Shown here: positions 33,600-45,600 of the stretch, one piece after another
Layout of the letters: the number at the start of each line of letters is the position of its first letter
How positions within the stretch are numbered: the stretch's first letter is position 1
Source: Holothuria scabra
Taxonomy: Eukaryota > Echinodermata > Holothuroidea > Aspidochirotida > Holothuriidae
NCBI GenBank assembly: GCA_037179385.1
Contig: CM074200.1
Span: 31,561,884-31,625,883, forward strand
Reading direction: 5' to 3'
DNA: 64,000 bases
Position numbers and translations under genes: made by a program
The notes under the pieces: generated by a model
The model's database searches: none
What the model was told of the DNA's origin: nothing
Seen by the model: the letters and a program-made list of their open reading frames with translations, nothing else

Positions 33600-36500
33600 C
33601 TGCTAAGCGATAGAAAATTACCAGATAAAACGCAGTGCTATCAGTGAATAATGATTCTTAACATTGCCTTCAAACGAAAAACAATTTTTTGGCGAATGTA
33701 TTCCATATTGCAAGTTCCACCGAACAACTGTAATGAATTTTCTATGTCACAGCCCGAACTACCGACTATTAAAGATTTTCTTCCAACGTCTTTGAAAATA
33801 TGTTACGTTACAAGGTGGGCAGGTGGTGTCTTTTAGTGAGACTTACGGGAAAACATTTTCACACATTTACCATGATGTGTAAGTGAAGACAGCCTGATCG
33901 ATTTTCAGATCCGTTGCTTGAATTCGTCTGCACATCGGGGCTAGGCAGATGTTCATGAGCAACCTCGATCCTTTTCGTCCGTGAAATTCCAGAACCTTTT
34001 TCAATTAACCTTCACCCGAATATTTTACCTTTTAAGATTTTTTTTTTAAATTTTTTGCAGTATTAAGTGGGGCTGAGAAAAGTTATATCCATGGGTGCCT
34101 TAACAGCCCGAAAGTGTCCCAAATCTTATAATCATTTTACATTTTTGAAAATTTTACTTTAAATAGGCTGAAGCGTATTTTAGGCAGTTTGTCGAAATTT
34201 TGGGCAATTTATACGGTACCCATTTTGGTAAACCTAAGTATATTGAAGGAGTTTTATGGCAGGAAACTTGCAAAACGGTTTCATTTGCAGAAGAGAATTG
34301 AAAATTTTGAGTCTTCAGCATTGATCGACAAACAATCTGCCCAAAATCATTAGTCGAAGTTGGTTGAGTATCATGTTTTGTGGTACGGCGTATTGAATGG
34401 AAAATTTGCTTTCTTTCTTTTCAGAAAGTTTATATTAAAACAAAATTGAATTTTTGTGAGGAAAAGTAGGTATTGTGAGAGTTTCCTTAAACAATGTGGT
34501 CTTCTATAAAATAAAGACGATCGTCGTGTTGGGTGTTATTGCATTTTATAGGGCTTACATTGTTTATCGTTTAGGTGAGGGCTCCCCAACGAAATTGGAT
34601 GATCTCCCCGACGGAGGCCAGCCTTTCCCGACTTGGGAACATGCCCTCCGGCCATCCCTGAGGATATTTACCATACGGTATGTGACCCCACATCATCAAG
34701 AGACACCGGCAGCTATATTGCTATTTTCATAAACTGTCTTTTGGAAATTATGGAAATTCATCGGAGACTTTCAGTTCGTAGCCTTAGATGACATGTAGCA
34801 ACAACGATTCCGAGTCTTCGTGCAATCATTCTCAGATTTGCCCACAAAATATGAAGGAAGTGTACGTAGATTCTTCAGCAATCCACCAACTTTCTTCAAT
34901 TTCCCTACAGGAAACCCAGAATCCAAAGCTTTCTGCCATACAATCTCCATATCTACATATATTTGTTCAAGAGGGGCAAAAATTTCGGCTCGCTTGGTGC
35001 GCCGTAAATCACATCCCTGATACAGTGGTGTTCTCACTTGAAGGAAAAAATCGGAAAGCTGAGCTACTACTTACAAGCCCGAGACATGCCATTTCCGGCT
35101 GTCTCAGGGGTGGCGATTTTTCAAAATTTTCCGTACGCTCCTCGCATACTAGAGATCGTCTTTCGAACAAGACTTCACATTCCAGGCAGGGAACCATTGG
35201 CCCACGGTACTCAAATGCTCTCAAACACGCTTTTATTATTGGTTACCTTTCAAACCTGTCAGCTGAGTAGGCCTAGTCTGTGTAGATAGATTATTTAGTC
35301 ATTGAAGTGTCAATTTTTTTCAATTTTCAATGTTGCAGAGCAGTGACGTTCCTAAAGGAGGCAGGGAAGATTGTCCCCTAGCTCGAAAGAGTGAAAACTT
35401 TGGAAAATTAAAAAATTGGATATTAAACAGCATCAAAAATAAATTCTTACAGTTCAACTCCCAAAGGACATTCTAGAGCTGAGATATAAAATGTTGAAGT
35501 TAATTCATTCAACTCAAAATGGTAATACATTGCACGATAATTTTTGATGTCGGTCTTGTACTACTCAAATTACAATTTTTATATTTCTTTGTTTTTCTCA
35601 AAGTTACTGAACCTTGCACCAAGGTGTGTTAAGACTCTTACTCTTATGGGGTATGTATTTAAGATCTATCTGTGCAACATGCTATGCAAGCAAACAGGAA
35701 GTGTTCAAGGTCATAAAAACATTTCTAATTTTAAAGGGAAACAAAGCAGGTAATGAGAGTTGCACAACAAGGAAGTCACAAATAATTGGGCAATGGACCA
35801 ACTTGCTTTAAGAGAAGAAACTTCAACATTTCACATCTCGACTCAAGAATGTCCTATGGAGATGGGAGTTAGACTGTTAGAATTCATTTTTTAGGCTTCT
35901 TAATACGTTTTTTGAGATTTTTTTTTTTTGACTTGAGGTACACTTTAAGCTGCGAAGTACGTACTGTACTGATGTAGGCCCGGGTGGACAAGTTATTCAC
36001 ATGCATTGAAACCTTAGGAAAAAAACCTTATGCGATGCTTTCTGGCAAGGAAAATGTACTGTAAAAGATTGAATATACAAGATAGTATTCAATGTAAAAT
36101 TTGGGGTTAAAACACAATGGTTCTTCTGACAATAAAGGCGAATGAAAGACTTTTTTGAGAAATGCTCTTTCAGAAGCCGAACTTCCCAAATTCATTGACT
36201 TTAAAAATATTCCTTTCAGAATGTGAAAACTACGTCCAGCATATAGCGTTGCGAAAATATTTATTTTGAACGAAATACATTTATCCTTGAGATTTGGTGC
36301 ATTGTGGGAATTTGTGATGTCATCGCGGCACATTAATTTGACACTGCATTCAATTCATACATAATTTGTGCTGCAGGGAATATTTAGCGAATAATTTTGC
36401 TATGCCCCGCATGTAATGTAGAGTAATGCTAGGCTAGAGTAAAAGATATTCAAAAATGCCAACCATATCAAATTTCAAGCTCAAACGGGACTCTCAATAA

Positions 36501-36685
36501 TAGAGAAAGCATAAGGAATTTGACACTCTGCGCTCATATTACATGAAATTCCGCGGCTTTGTTTAAAAGAAAAGGCATTTAAATAAAATAACCAGTTTTA
36601 AAAGTCTGATATCTTAAGTAAGGAAAATGGTAACGAATAACTTTGGTAATGAATAACTTTGTCTTTCTCACGGATAGTTTAGGTG
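33600..36685. other. Unassigned interval lacking MITEs
   Basis: No family A, B or C element and no SINE was found across about 3 kb, in contrast to the rest of the window. Several overlapping ORFs at 34.77-35.29 kb (up to 160 codons, plus strand, starts MTCSNNDSES) have no domain I recognise. A candidate exon is listed separately. Confidence 0.35.
34575..34677 (+). other. Candidate internal exon, unknown product
   Basis: A 103-bp open segment lies between an acceptor-like TTGTTTATCGTTTAG and a donor GTATGT at 34678. The open frame reads GEGSPTKLDDLPDGGQPFP and TWEHALRPSLRIFTIR. The base composition is richer in GC than its surroundings. Splice signals this short arise often by chance, and I recognise no family. 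Confidence 0.2.
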
Positions 36686-36890
36686 GAGTTTTATGCCCCG
36701 TTTCCAACCAACTGGTTCAAGTCGAGCCGGCCACGGCCGTTTTTCCAGATGTGGCTCACTGGCTTGTTTTCCCTCCTCGATTGCTTATGAGCACCACACA
36801 CAATGGCAACAGGTTCCGTTTTTAGTCTTCGGTAATACCCGGCCAGGAGTCGAACTCCCGAACTCCCGACTGCAAATCTGATGCTCAGAT
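36686..36890 (-). mobile_element. tRNA-derived SINE, head truncated
   Basis: Reading the minus strand, the tRNA part GCATCAGATTTGCAGTCGGG with box B GGAGTTCGACTCC comes first. The body AGCAATCGAGGAGGGAAAAC, AAACGGCCGTGGCCGGCTCG and CAACTGGTTCAAG..GGTTGGAAAC then follows. The box A part is replaced by unrelated sequence. A 9-bp duplication (CCGAACTCC type) sits beside box B. Confidence 0.85.
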
Positions 36891-36899
36891 GTCTTTCTT

Positions 36900-37554
36900 A
36901 TGACGCCCAAAAAGGAAAGTCACTGGAATATGCCTTTAACACGAGACATTTCAAAGCCTGCTTATAGAAGAAAATATTAACTGCTATTGTTTGTGCCTCT
37001 CCTGACCTTTTTGTGGGTTTTATCTGTTGGTAGCTTTGAAACAAAATGCAGGATGAATGACACTCTCTGGGTCTTGTGGGATGCCAAGTGTTCGTAAATT
37101 TACTTCAAAGTCTCATTTTGAAATTCGCCTTCGTTCGGACACTTTCACCCATCGGTAGGGTGCCTAATGACCAAGATCGGTTGTCAGAATACTATTGCAG
37201 GGACCATGGACATTAGGGGGTCGACTTCATCCAAGCACATCTTCTACCTTCATTTTGGGCCGCTTAAGACTGGAAAGTGTTTTTTTTCTCGAACTTATTG
37301 AGTCACTTGGATGTAAGGTCCCCTCACTTCAAAATTGGTACCTCCGCCCCTGTGCCGAATATTCATTACTCATCTATATTTCGTCTGATTTACTTTCTAT
37401 CGAATAAAGATCCTGTACAAACACATTCCATTCTTCTTCTTGTTTTGCTATTTAATGTTACACTTTAAGTAGATCTGGACAACTGCTGCGCGATGTCGTT
37501 TTTGTTTTGCAACATGCGTCTTTCGATTGTTTTATGCGGGTTTTTACATCTCTG
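36900..37554. other. Unassigned sequence
   Basis: No gene or repeat family was recognised. Confidence 0.4.
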
Positions 37555-37556
37555 TT

Positions 37557-37952
37557 ATTTTCAAAACGCGTCAGTCCAGTTATTCTTCACTTAAACAAAA
37601 CAATACTGACCAATTAACTGACAATAAAATTTCCAGAAAATTATCTGTGACTGCCACGACCAAGGCTGTATGCCAGTATACCATATGGTCTATTCATTTT
37701 TAACTTACAAAATGCGTCAATTTATTTCTCCAAATACTGACCACTTTACAGATAATTTCGTTTCCAGCAAATTACATGTGAGTGCAATAACCAAGCCCGT
37801 ATACCGTATGGTCCATCCTTTTTTGTTTGTTTTTTATTCACAAAACATTCAGTTTATTCCTCCAAATACTGACCACTTAATATAGACGTTAATTTCTAAC
37901 AAATTACCTGTGAGTGTGATGACCAAGCCAGTACCGTATTGTCCATCAAAAT
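37557..37952. repeat. About 131-bp tandem repeat, three copies
   Basis: The phrase ACTGACCA recurs at about 37605, 37736 and 37868. It is accompanied each time by TTTCCAGAAAATTA-like, GACCAAG and GTATACCATATGGTC-like words in the same order. The copies are diverged (roughly 75-80 percent identical by eye), so the array is old. Confidence 0.75.
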
Positions 37953-38312
37953 CATGGATCACACGTAACCCACACATCCAATAGTTTAGTAGGGACCGCC
38001 TAGCAATACACCAGTACTACTACCAAAGTGAGATGGCTTGTATATGTCACTGTGGAAGCTAAATTACTGTTTCCTTTTATTCTTGGAGTGATTTTATACG
38101 GTGATGAAGTGATGAAAACAATAAAAAAAAGGGTCGTTTTTGAGCCTTTTTTCAACGACTGCATGCACTGTAATTCAACGGGAACCCCATGCATTGAGGA
38201 GAGGAAACTTTTCGAAACCACACTATTCTTTACATGCACACATGCTATTCTATACCGGTATACAGGTATAGTGCCTACGGCGTGCCTGGGTTTATGTGGG
38301 ACTATGAGATTT

Positions 38313-38578
38313 GAAAGGGAAAGAGCAGTCGCCCCCACCCCAAACTTGAATTAGTGTAGACTGTTCTGTTTCATGATTGGCTCTTGAGAGTCATGTGACG
38401 ATAATTTTTCTTTGTCCTTTCAAATGTGAAATTTATAGTTACTGCTTGGTTTATTTGAATATGCAGTATTAAAGTTCTTAAATATTATAAAAGATGCTAT
38501 AACGAAAAATAAGAAGGAAATTGTGATATTTCGCTGTTGCTTCAAAGTAAGTTTGGGGCGACTGCTCTTGCCCTTTAC
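38313..38578. mobile_element. Family B MITE, inverted, full length
   Basis: It begins GAAAGGGAAAGAGCAGTCGC and ends GGGGCGACTGCTCTTGCCCT followed by TTAC. The interior has TTTCATGATTGGCTCTTGAG, AGTCATGTGACG and CGCTGTTGCTTCAAAGTAAG. The outer TTAA has mutated on both sides. Confidence 0.85.
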
Positions 38579-38922
38579 AATTAAAGTGTACCTCAAATTC
38601 TAAAATTTTAAAATATATATTTTAAAGGTTGCAAAAACAAATTTTACTAACTCAGATTGCCTTAGCTTCAATTGTTTGGATACTAAATTTTAACATTCAT
38701 TCACTTAAAATATTCCATAGCGCGATAATTTCTGACTTTCTTGTTGTACAGCTAGCAGGCTAGTGTTACCTGCTTTGTTTCCCTTTGAAAGTAAAAATGT
38801 TTTTATGACCTTCAACGCTTCCTATTTGCTTGCAAAGAATGTTGGTCAGAGGGGCTCCATAAGTTAAATCACCCCACAGTGTGCATGAGTGTTATCACGT
38901 AGCTGTGCGAGGTGGCTGGTTA

Positions 38923-39665
<743 letters not shown>

Positions 39666-39669
39666 GGTT

Positions 39670-39728
39670 AGTCAGTCAGTCAGTCAGTCAGTCAGTCAGT
39701 CAGTCAGTCAGTCAGTCAGTTAGTTAGT
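39670..39728. repeat. (CAGT)n microsatellite, probably a SINE tail
   Basis: About 12 tandem GTCA/CAGT units are followed by TTAGTTAGTT. On the minus strand it directly follows the SINE end GGGCCGTAAAACTAACTAAC, so an AACT/GACT tail is the likely origin. Confidence 0.9.
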
Positions 39729-40090
39729 TTTACGGCCCAGTTTCCAACCTATTGGGTCAAATCGCGCCGACTACGGCCTTTTTTCCAGTTGTGGCTCACT
39801 GGCTTATTTTCCCTACCCCATTGCTTATGCGGAACATCACTCACAACGGCAGTAGGTTCGTTTTTTGGAGTCTTTGGTATGACTCAACCTGGGAAGGGAG
39901 AGGCGGATGCTCTACCGTTATACCAAACACGCGGTCCTGGCTGGTTCATACCGACCTACTGCCTTTGTGCTTGGTGCTCAGTATAAACAATGGAGTAGGG
40001 AAAGCAAGCCAGTGAGCCACAACTGGAAAAAGGCCCTGGCCGGCTCTTCTAAAACCAATTAGCTGGAAACTGGGCCGTAAAACTCTAACT
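39729..40090. mobile_element. Two SINE arms in inverted orientation
   Basis: The left arm (39729-39940, minus strand) is a SINE with a tRNA head, GCGTGTTTGGTATAACGGTA and AGAGCATCCGCC, with box B diverged. The right arm (39950-40090, plus strand) lacks the tRNA head and begins at CTACTGCCTTTGTGCTTGGT. The outer ends GTTTTACGGCCCAGTTTCC and GGAAACTGGGCCGTAAAAC mirror each other, so the locus can form a long stem. Confidence 0.85.
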
Positions 40091-40214
40091 AAGTTACCTA
40101 CTGACCTATGGACTCTCAGCATCTAAACTCGGATCACCATCCTTGCACAGCAACCACCTAACCACTCCATGAACCAAATTGTGACAGTCCGATACTTTGA
40201 TATGGACATAGAGC

Positions 40215-40866
40215 TTAAAGGCCTCATGCCCTCAACCCAAACAGATCCAATTCTCGTAACCTACCAACTTAAAGGGCCAAACCTCTCACCCCAAACTAAA
40301 ATTTTGGTACGAGGGTACCAAAATTCTAAAATTTTGGTACGAGGGTACCAAAATTTTCAATCGGCTCAAATCTTCGGTTGACAGCTAATTCAAACAATGC
40401 AGAGTACCAAAGCTTATGTTACACAGCATGGCCGGTACTGAGAGTGTTTTGATTATGTAAATTGAGTTTTTCTTTACTCACCTTGAAGCAATAAACTGAG
40501 ATTGTATCTGGATGAGGATGAATTTCAGAAAATTGTGGAAGGGGCTTAAGTAAGAAGGTTAGGAGAATCGGTACTGTTTGGGTGAGAGAACAGGACGTTT
40601 TAAGTCCCTCTACAACTGTCTTACAACTCATCCTCATCCGGATGTTCGGACGTCATCTCCGTTTATTGCTACAGAGTGAGTATACAAGGCCCAATGTGTA
40701 CTCAAAATTCATTTCAGTACACTATTAACTGTGTAACATTATAGCTTCTGCGCTCTGAATGTTTTGACCTTGGTACCAAAGGGCTGAGCCAATCAAAGGG
40801 CTGAGCCAATCGAGAATATTTGTGGACTACTACAAAAATTGTTGGGGTGAGAGGATCAGGTTTGTA
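40215..40866. mobile_element. Family A MITE interrupted by another family A MITE
   Basis: The left end TTAAAGGCCTCATGCCCTCA runs to CGTAACCTACCAAC. The body resumes at GTCCCTCTACAACTG after the inner element and continues through CATCCTCATCCGGATG to a diverged end, GTTGGGGTGAGAGGATCAGG. The interruption is exactly at the TTAA of the family phrase CTTACTTAAGCCCCTCCCAC. A GGGCTGAGCCAATC phrase is duplicated at 40787-40811. Confidence 0.82.
40269..40602. mobile_element. Family A TTAA MITE nested in family A
   Basis: TTAA lies at 40269-40272 and 40599-40602. The ends are AGGGCCAAACCTCTCACCCC and GTTTGGGTGAGAGAACAGGA. A 33-bp segment around GGTACGAGGGTACCAAAATT is tandemly duplicated near its left end, which lengthens it to about 330 bp. 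Confidence 0.88.
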
Positions 40867-41390
40867 AGAAGCCATTTACGTAATTCGTTTTGGTGGCTAT
40901 GCAAAAGCGTCCATCATCCAAATAGTCGGGATACAACCAATCCCGTGCCGGCAACTACAAAACGTGTTCCAAAATTTGAGTTTACATGAAAATCTGGTGA
41001 CAACATTTTTTCTTTCTCCAACCAAAGCATAAGGAGGAATCATAAGCGTGGTTTTGTGCAGTGAACTTTGTCTTTATTGCCCTTTAGGTGTAAAGATATG
41101 TTTCTGCCGTAAAGTTTGTCTGAGTCCCCACATTCGTTCACGTGGCTGTTCAGGTTCATGCTAGTATTTTACATATGTACTACAAGAAAACAATAGAACA
41201 AGGTACACTTTGTGCTAAACTCACTTTGTGTATCCCGCGCTGTGCCCCACAATTCCATGCGCCAACGAATTACCGAACTCGCTGACTATTACCCTGACAG
41301 CTACCCTTTGTACAAGCCTGGTAACATACGCTACGGCGGCCAAGAGGGACAACCCAAATATGTGATCTTTGGGGGGGGGGGGGGTCGACT

Positions 41391-41634
41391 GTAACACAAA
41401 TTAGTCAAACAGTGCCTGAATCAACCAGTCACGTTAGTCACTTCACTCATATTTGACTAATATTCAACCCAGTTGAATTAGTTTCTTACAAATATTAAGC
41501 CTTCTTGACTAAGTCTTGACTGATATTCTTTAGTCCATTACTACGAAATTAGTCAGATATCATCACATATTAGTCAAATACGAGTGACTAACGTGGTTAG
41601 TCAATTCAGAAACTACTTGAATAAGTTGGGTGTA
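41391..41634. mobile_element. Family E palindromic MITE, copy 1
   Basis: ACACAAATTAGTCAAACAGT at the left pairs imperfectly with ACTTGAATAAGTTGGGTGT at the right, and TTAGTCAAATA / TTTGACTAATA words pair throughout. The same about 245-bp sequence recurs at 43105-43350. It is non-coding. Confidence 0.78.
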
Positions 41635-42231
41635 TAGTGTATTATCTCGGAATTCCGAGATGGTGCCTCAGAATTCTCACTTAGTACGGTTTCTCAAAAT
41701 CTGTGATAATCGGTGTGCTACTGTAACTCCCCCCCCCCCCAAAAAAAATGCACATCTTTCAGCAATATTTCTTCAATCGGCTACCGTAATAAGCCGATCT
41801 TATGGGTATAGGCCTATAAAAATTATCGGTACGTATAGTCGACGAGAGCGGTATAAATTCCAAAGTATAGTGACATGGCATGCAGAATATATTTATAAAT
41901 GTTTCAAGTAAAATTAAAATAAATCTTATATACTTGCAAAGTTCCTTTCTTTTTCATTTTTTCTTTGACAAAGATGTCGGAGTACCGGGAGTGTGTTATG
42001 CCAGTTGCAGTTTATCCCCGACATTGGAGAGTTCAACTCATGCAGTCAGGTAATGCAACAGTTTCGCTTTATGAAACACGGCTCAAAAGCTTGGGGATAA
42101 TTAAAATGGATCTTTGAAGAAAATAAAAAAATATTTTGATAAGAAATAAGGGGGATATGCCGCGACTATTTTGCAAGCTCGTAAAACGAATTGTAGTAGG
42201 AACTAGGGAGCCTGCATGACTGACCAACATG

Positions 42232-42415
42232 CAGTGGCGTAGCCACGGGAAGGGTTGGGGGGGGTTAGAACCTCCAGTAACCCAACCTTGCAATGCAAAA
42301 ACACCTAAAACAGCGGTTTTTCTCTCTATCCTTTGACTTTTCCCCATATCGTTCCCCAACCAACCCCCCTCGACACCAAAACCCTCCCCAGGACACAATC
42401 GTGGCTACGCGCCCG
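42232..42415. mobile_element. hAT-type MITE with intact 8-bp duplication
   Basis: The left end CAGTGGCGTAGCCACGGGAA and the right end (inverted CGGGCGCGTAGCCACGATTG) are terminal inverted repeats of about 15 bp with two mismatches. CCAACATG lies directly outside both ends (42224-42231 and 42416-42423). An 8-bp duplication with CA-starting ends is diagnostic of hAT-type transposition. The element is 184 bp, non-coding and GC-rich. Confidence 0.88.
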
Positions 42416-42423
42416 CCAACATG

Positions 42424-43104
42424 CCCTGCAAAAAATGATGAGAAAGTACATCGAAGTATGCAACTCTCGTTCACTTTGTGAAGCCATTAAGGAAAAGTCC
42501 GCTCTGCAGAACCATATGATAAACTTATATTCAAGTTTGTTTATATACAGTATATACATATATAAGGTACACAGCACTATGTAATTTCTGAAACGGTCGT
42601 GGGAACTTCTTATCATTCAGAATCTTTTTAGAGTCTTTATTTGTAGACCACAAACAATGATATGTATAATGGGTGATTGATTTAAATTCTCACGAGGCAG
42701 TCACTATATTATTTAATTTACTAACTTAAGTCTTGTAAAGGACACATGAAAACCTATTCACCAGTCCTCGTGTTTTGCCTTTGTTTAATGGTGCATGCTA
42801 TATCAGGAATTTTAGATATGTCATGTGGTGATTCAGGACTAAATTTGTCATAGTTACCTGCTGGGAAAATTTCCCCAAAGGTAAGTTCGTCCATAGGTGC
42901 GAAAAATTATACGTAACCCTAGGCCTACATATAAACTTAAATTCATACATTTTCATTTTTACACCGCCATCAAGTTTCCACACAGCCAGTATTCCGACAC
43001 AGATATGTTCCCGCAACTCGATAGTCGATATATATAGGGATATTGAAACTTGTGGATGTCTGAATATAGCCTACAGGGCGGCCATACCCAGTTCACTGCA
43101 CTGT
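42424..43104. other. Unassigned sequence
   Basis: No gene or repeat family was recognised between the hAT MITE and the second family E element. Confidence 0.4.
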
Positions 43105-43350
43105 AAACACAAATTAGTCTAAACAGTGCCTGAATCGACCAATCACGCTTAGTAGTCAACAATATTGACTAATATTTGACTGAACTGAATTACGGTAGTT
43201 TCTAACAAATACAAAGCCTCCTTGACAAAGTTTTGGCTGATATTCTTCCACTTTGGATACCAAGAAATTAGTCAGATATCATTACAACTTAGTCAAATAT
43301 GAGTGACTAATGTGGTTAATCAATTTAGACACCACTTGACTAATTTGTGT
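43105..43350. mobile_element. Family E palindromic MITE, copy 2
   Basis: ACACAAATTAGTCTAAACAG at the left and GACTAATTTGTGT at the right are inverted repeats. It matches 41391-41634 along its length, in the same orientation. The better match of its two outer ends suggests it is closer to the ancestral form. Confidence 0.82.
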
Positions 43351-43387
43351 ATGCTCCATTCAAACCCAAGATACCCTAATGATGACC

Positions 43388-43634
43388 GACCGACTGCATG
43401 GTTAAGTGGTTGGACTGTTAGAGCATCTGACTTGCGGTCGGGAGGTTGGGACTCGGGAGATAAGTCCTGGTCGCGTTCATACGAAGACTTTTAAAACGGA
43501 ACCTGCTGCCACTGTGCTTGGTGCTCACTCGGCATAAGCAGTGGAGTTTAAAAGAAGCCAGTGAGGAACAAATGGAATAATGGCCGCGGTCGGCTCGACT
43601 TGAACCAGTTGGTTGGAAACTGGGTGGTAAAACA
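43388..43634 (+). mobile_element. tRNA-derived SINE
   Basis: It starts CCGACTGCATGGTTAAGTGG (box A region) and continues AGAGCATCTGACTTGCGGTC, then a diverged box B (GGTTGGGACTC). The body has GTTCATACGAAGACTTTTAA, CCTGCTGCCACTGTGCTTGG and GGCTCGACTTGAACCAGTTG. It ends GGTTGGAAACTGGGTGGTAA AAC. It defines the tRNA head that other copies lack. It is most like Arg/Ala/Leu-type tRNA, but the parent is not resolved. Confidence 0.87.
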
Positions 43635-43689
43635 AAATCCATCTAACTATGGAGTTAACACGAACTCCATGATCTAACTAACTTCTTTG

Positions 43690-43825
43690 GAAGTGCTTGT
43701 CTCTCAAGCCCAGAAGGGTTTTAAGAGTACTTCCATTCACAACTATTGTCTTTTTAACTACTTTTGTGCTTATATTATCTTGTTCATTTACTGTTGTGAT
43801 AAATCAACTAAATGAAATGAAACTA
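43690..43825 (+). mobile_element. Possible LINE 3' end
   Basis: The sequence ends GATAAATCAACTAAATGAAA TGAAAC, like the TGAAA-tailed end at 22.2 kb. No coding remnant is visible, so this is only a suggestion. Confidence 0.25.
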
Positions 43826-43829
43826 ACCT

Positions 43830-44830
43830 AATGATTACTAGTTAAGGCAATACTTGACGTTTGCCCCATATAACCTAATAGGATTGATAAAAACAAGTGA
43901 ATATAGCCTATAGACAACGTGACACAGTTTTGTATAACTATCCAAACTACATCTTCTACAAAAGATAAATACACATAAATTTTGTTCAAAAATTCGAAAC
44001 CATTCGAAACCATCTTTCAGTTTATGGAACATCAAACATGTATCCAATTTCAGTATGGGTATATTTGGAGACAAAGTAACCATTTCAAAGGAGTGGTCCT
44101 TCGGCTCGTCGCCAGAGTCGAGGGAACTTAGGATAAAGAGGTCTTTAAGATAGAATAAGATACAGGATAAAATCGTTTTCATTAACAGTATAGCAATAGC
44201 CTATATAATGCCACAACACTTAGTTTGACATCAAGACAAACTACACGGCATCAGGCGATTTCTTGTGGTATTGGTTTAGTAACATGCACATAAGGACAGC
44301 TTCATCTTTAGTTACCGAGGAACCTGGTTGTTAAAGGGTCAGACAAAGAAGGCCTCCCATGAAGAACTTTCCCTATATTTTTATTTGGAGTATGTTATTT
44401 TGTACAGCGGATTACAAGGTCCAGACTCTGTCCCAGACCAATCCGTTGAGCTAATCGTCTCCACTTGAAGACACACAAATAGATTTAATGTGATTTGATT
44501 CTTTTCAATACGTGCGGTATTCGCTGAAGCGTAGCTTTTCTTTTCTTAAGAAATCCCTGAAATAATCTCGATATATCACAGAAATGTTCATCTGCTTTTT
44601 GAACATGCTCAACTACTAAATAATGGACTGATTTGGGTGGTAAGAGGATACTCAAAGCAGGTATACACGGCACTGACAGAGATTCCTACTTGTGAATTAA
44701 CGAACAGTGACTTGCAGTAATTTTAGAAGATTTCAAACAACGGCAGTACGGTACTTGAAGTGGCAATCCGTGATTGACCGCGGGTGTTAAACTTTTGTTT
44801 CAGCACTTTTTATTACTCATACTCAGTCTT
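43830..44830. other. Unassigned sequence
   Basis: Short overlapping minus-strand ORFs at 43.8-44.2 kb have no recognised similarity. No repeat family was seen. Confidence 0.4.
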
Positions 44831-45135
44831 TTAAAGGGCCATACCTCTCACCCCAAACTACAATCTTGGTACGGGGGTACCAAAATTCTCAAGTGGCTCA
44901 CCTCTTTGATTGACAGCTAATTCAGACCATGCAGAGTACAAAAGCTTATATTACACAGCATGAACGGTACTGACCGTGGTGTGATTTTATAAATTGAGTT
45001 TTTCTTTGCTTACCTTGGAGCAATAAACTGAGATTGTATCTGGATGAGGATGAATTTCACACAATTGTGGGAGGGGCTAAAGTAAGAAGGTTAGGAGAAT
45101 TGGTACTGTTTGGGACGAGAGAACTGGGCCTTTAA
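44831..45135. mobile_element. Family A TTAA MITE, full length
   Basis: TTAA flanks both ends. It starts AGGGCCATACCTCTCACCCC and ends in GTTTGGGACGAGAGAACTGG. The central ACACAGCATGAACGGTACTG shows the uninterrupted form of the site that carries the large insertion at 58.25 kb. Confidence 0.9.
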
Positions 45136-45262
45136 CTTAGAAGAAACGTCAATTTCTGCATTATTTACTGTTGAATGGAAATTTTGGGGTGGATGTGCTA
45201 TATTTAACAAGTTGTTACTTGATTGACTGTTGTCATTGTGTATCGAGTGTACTCTTTGTTAA

Positions 45263-45514
45263 TTAAAGGTAAAGAGCAGCCCCCCCCAAAAAAAACATAT
45301 TTTGAAGAAGAAGCTAAATAACACAATTTTCATCTTATTACTCTTCAAAGTATCTTTCATTACATTTTATGACTTTACTATTGCATATTCAAGGTAAACT
45401 CGTATATTTCACATTTGAAGAGAAAAAAGATTGTCACATGACTCCCAACAGCCAATCATGAAACTGTAGTCTACTACACTTCTTCAATTCGGGAGGACTG
45501 CTCCTGCCCTTTAA
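45263..45514. mobile_element. Family B TTAA MITE
   Basis: TTAA borders both ends. It starts AGGTAAAGAGCAGCCCCCCC and ends GGGAGGACTGCTCCTGCCCT. The interior has CTTCAAAGTATCTTTCATTA and CCAATCATGAAACTGTAGTC. Confidence 0.85.
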
Positions 45515-45522
45515 GGTTGAGG

Positions 45523-45600
45523 ATTAGGTTAGGGATTATGGCTACCTTTAGCCAGTTAGGAAATTTCTTGTTAAACAGTGCGCATCGCCCCAAATTTCGT
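45523..45600. repeat. Repeat J, half copy
   Basis: GGTTAGGGATTATGGCTACC and TTTCTTGTTAAACAGTGCGC ATCGCCCC match the right half of the inverted-repeat element at 54500-54655. Confidence 0.6.

Noticed and set aside
34771..35289. Cluster of ORFs on both strands, up to 160 codons
   Set aside because: Frames conflict with one another and none shows a known domain. They are kept only as part of the unassigned interval.
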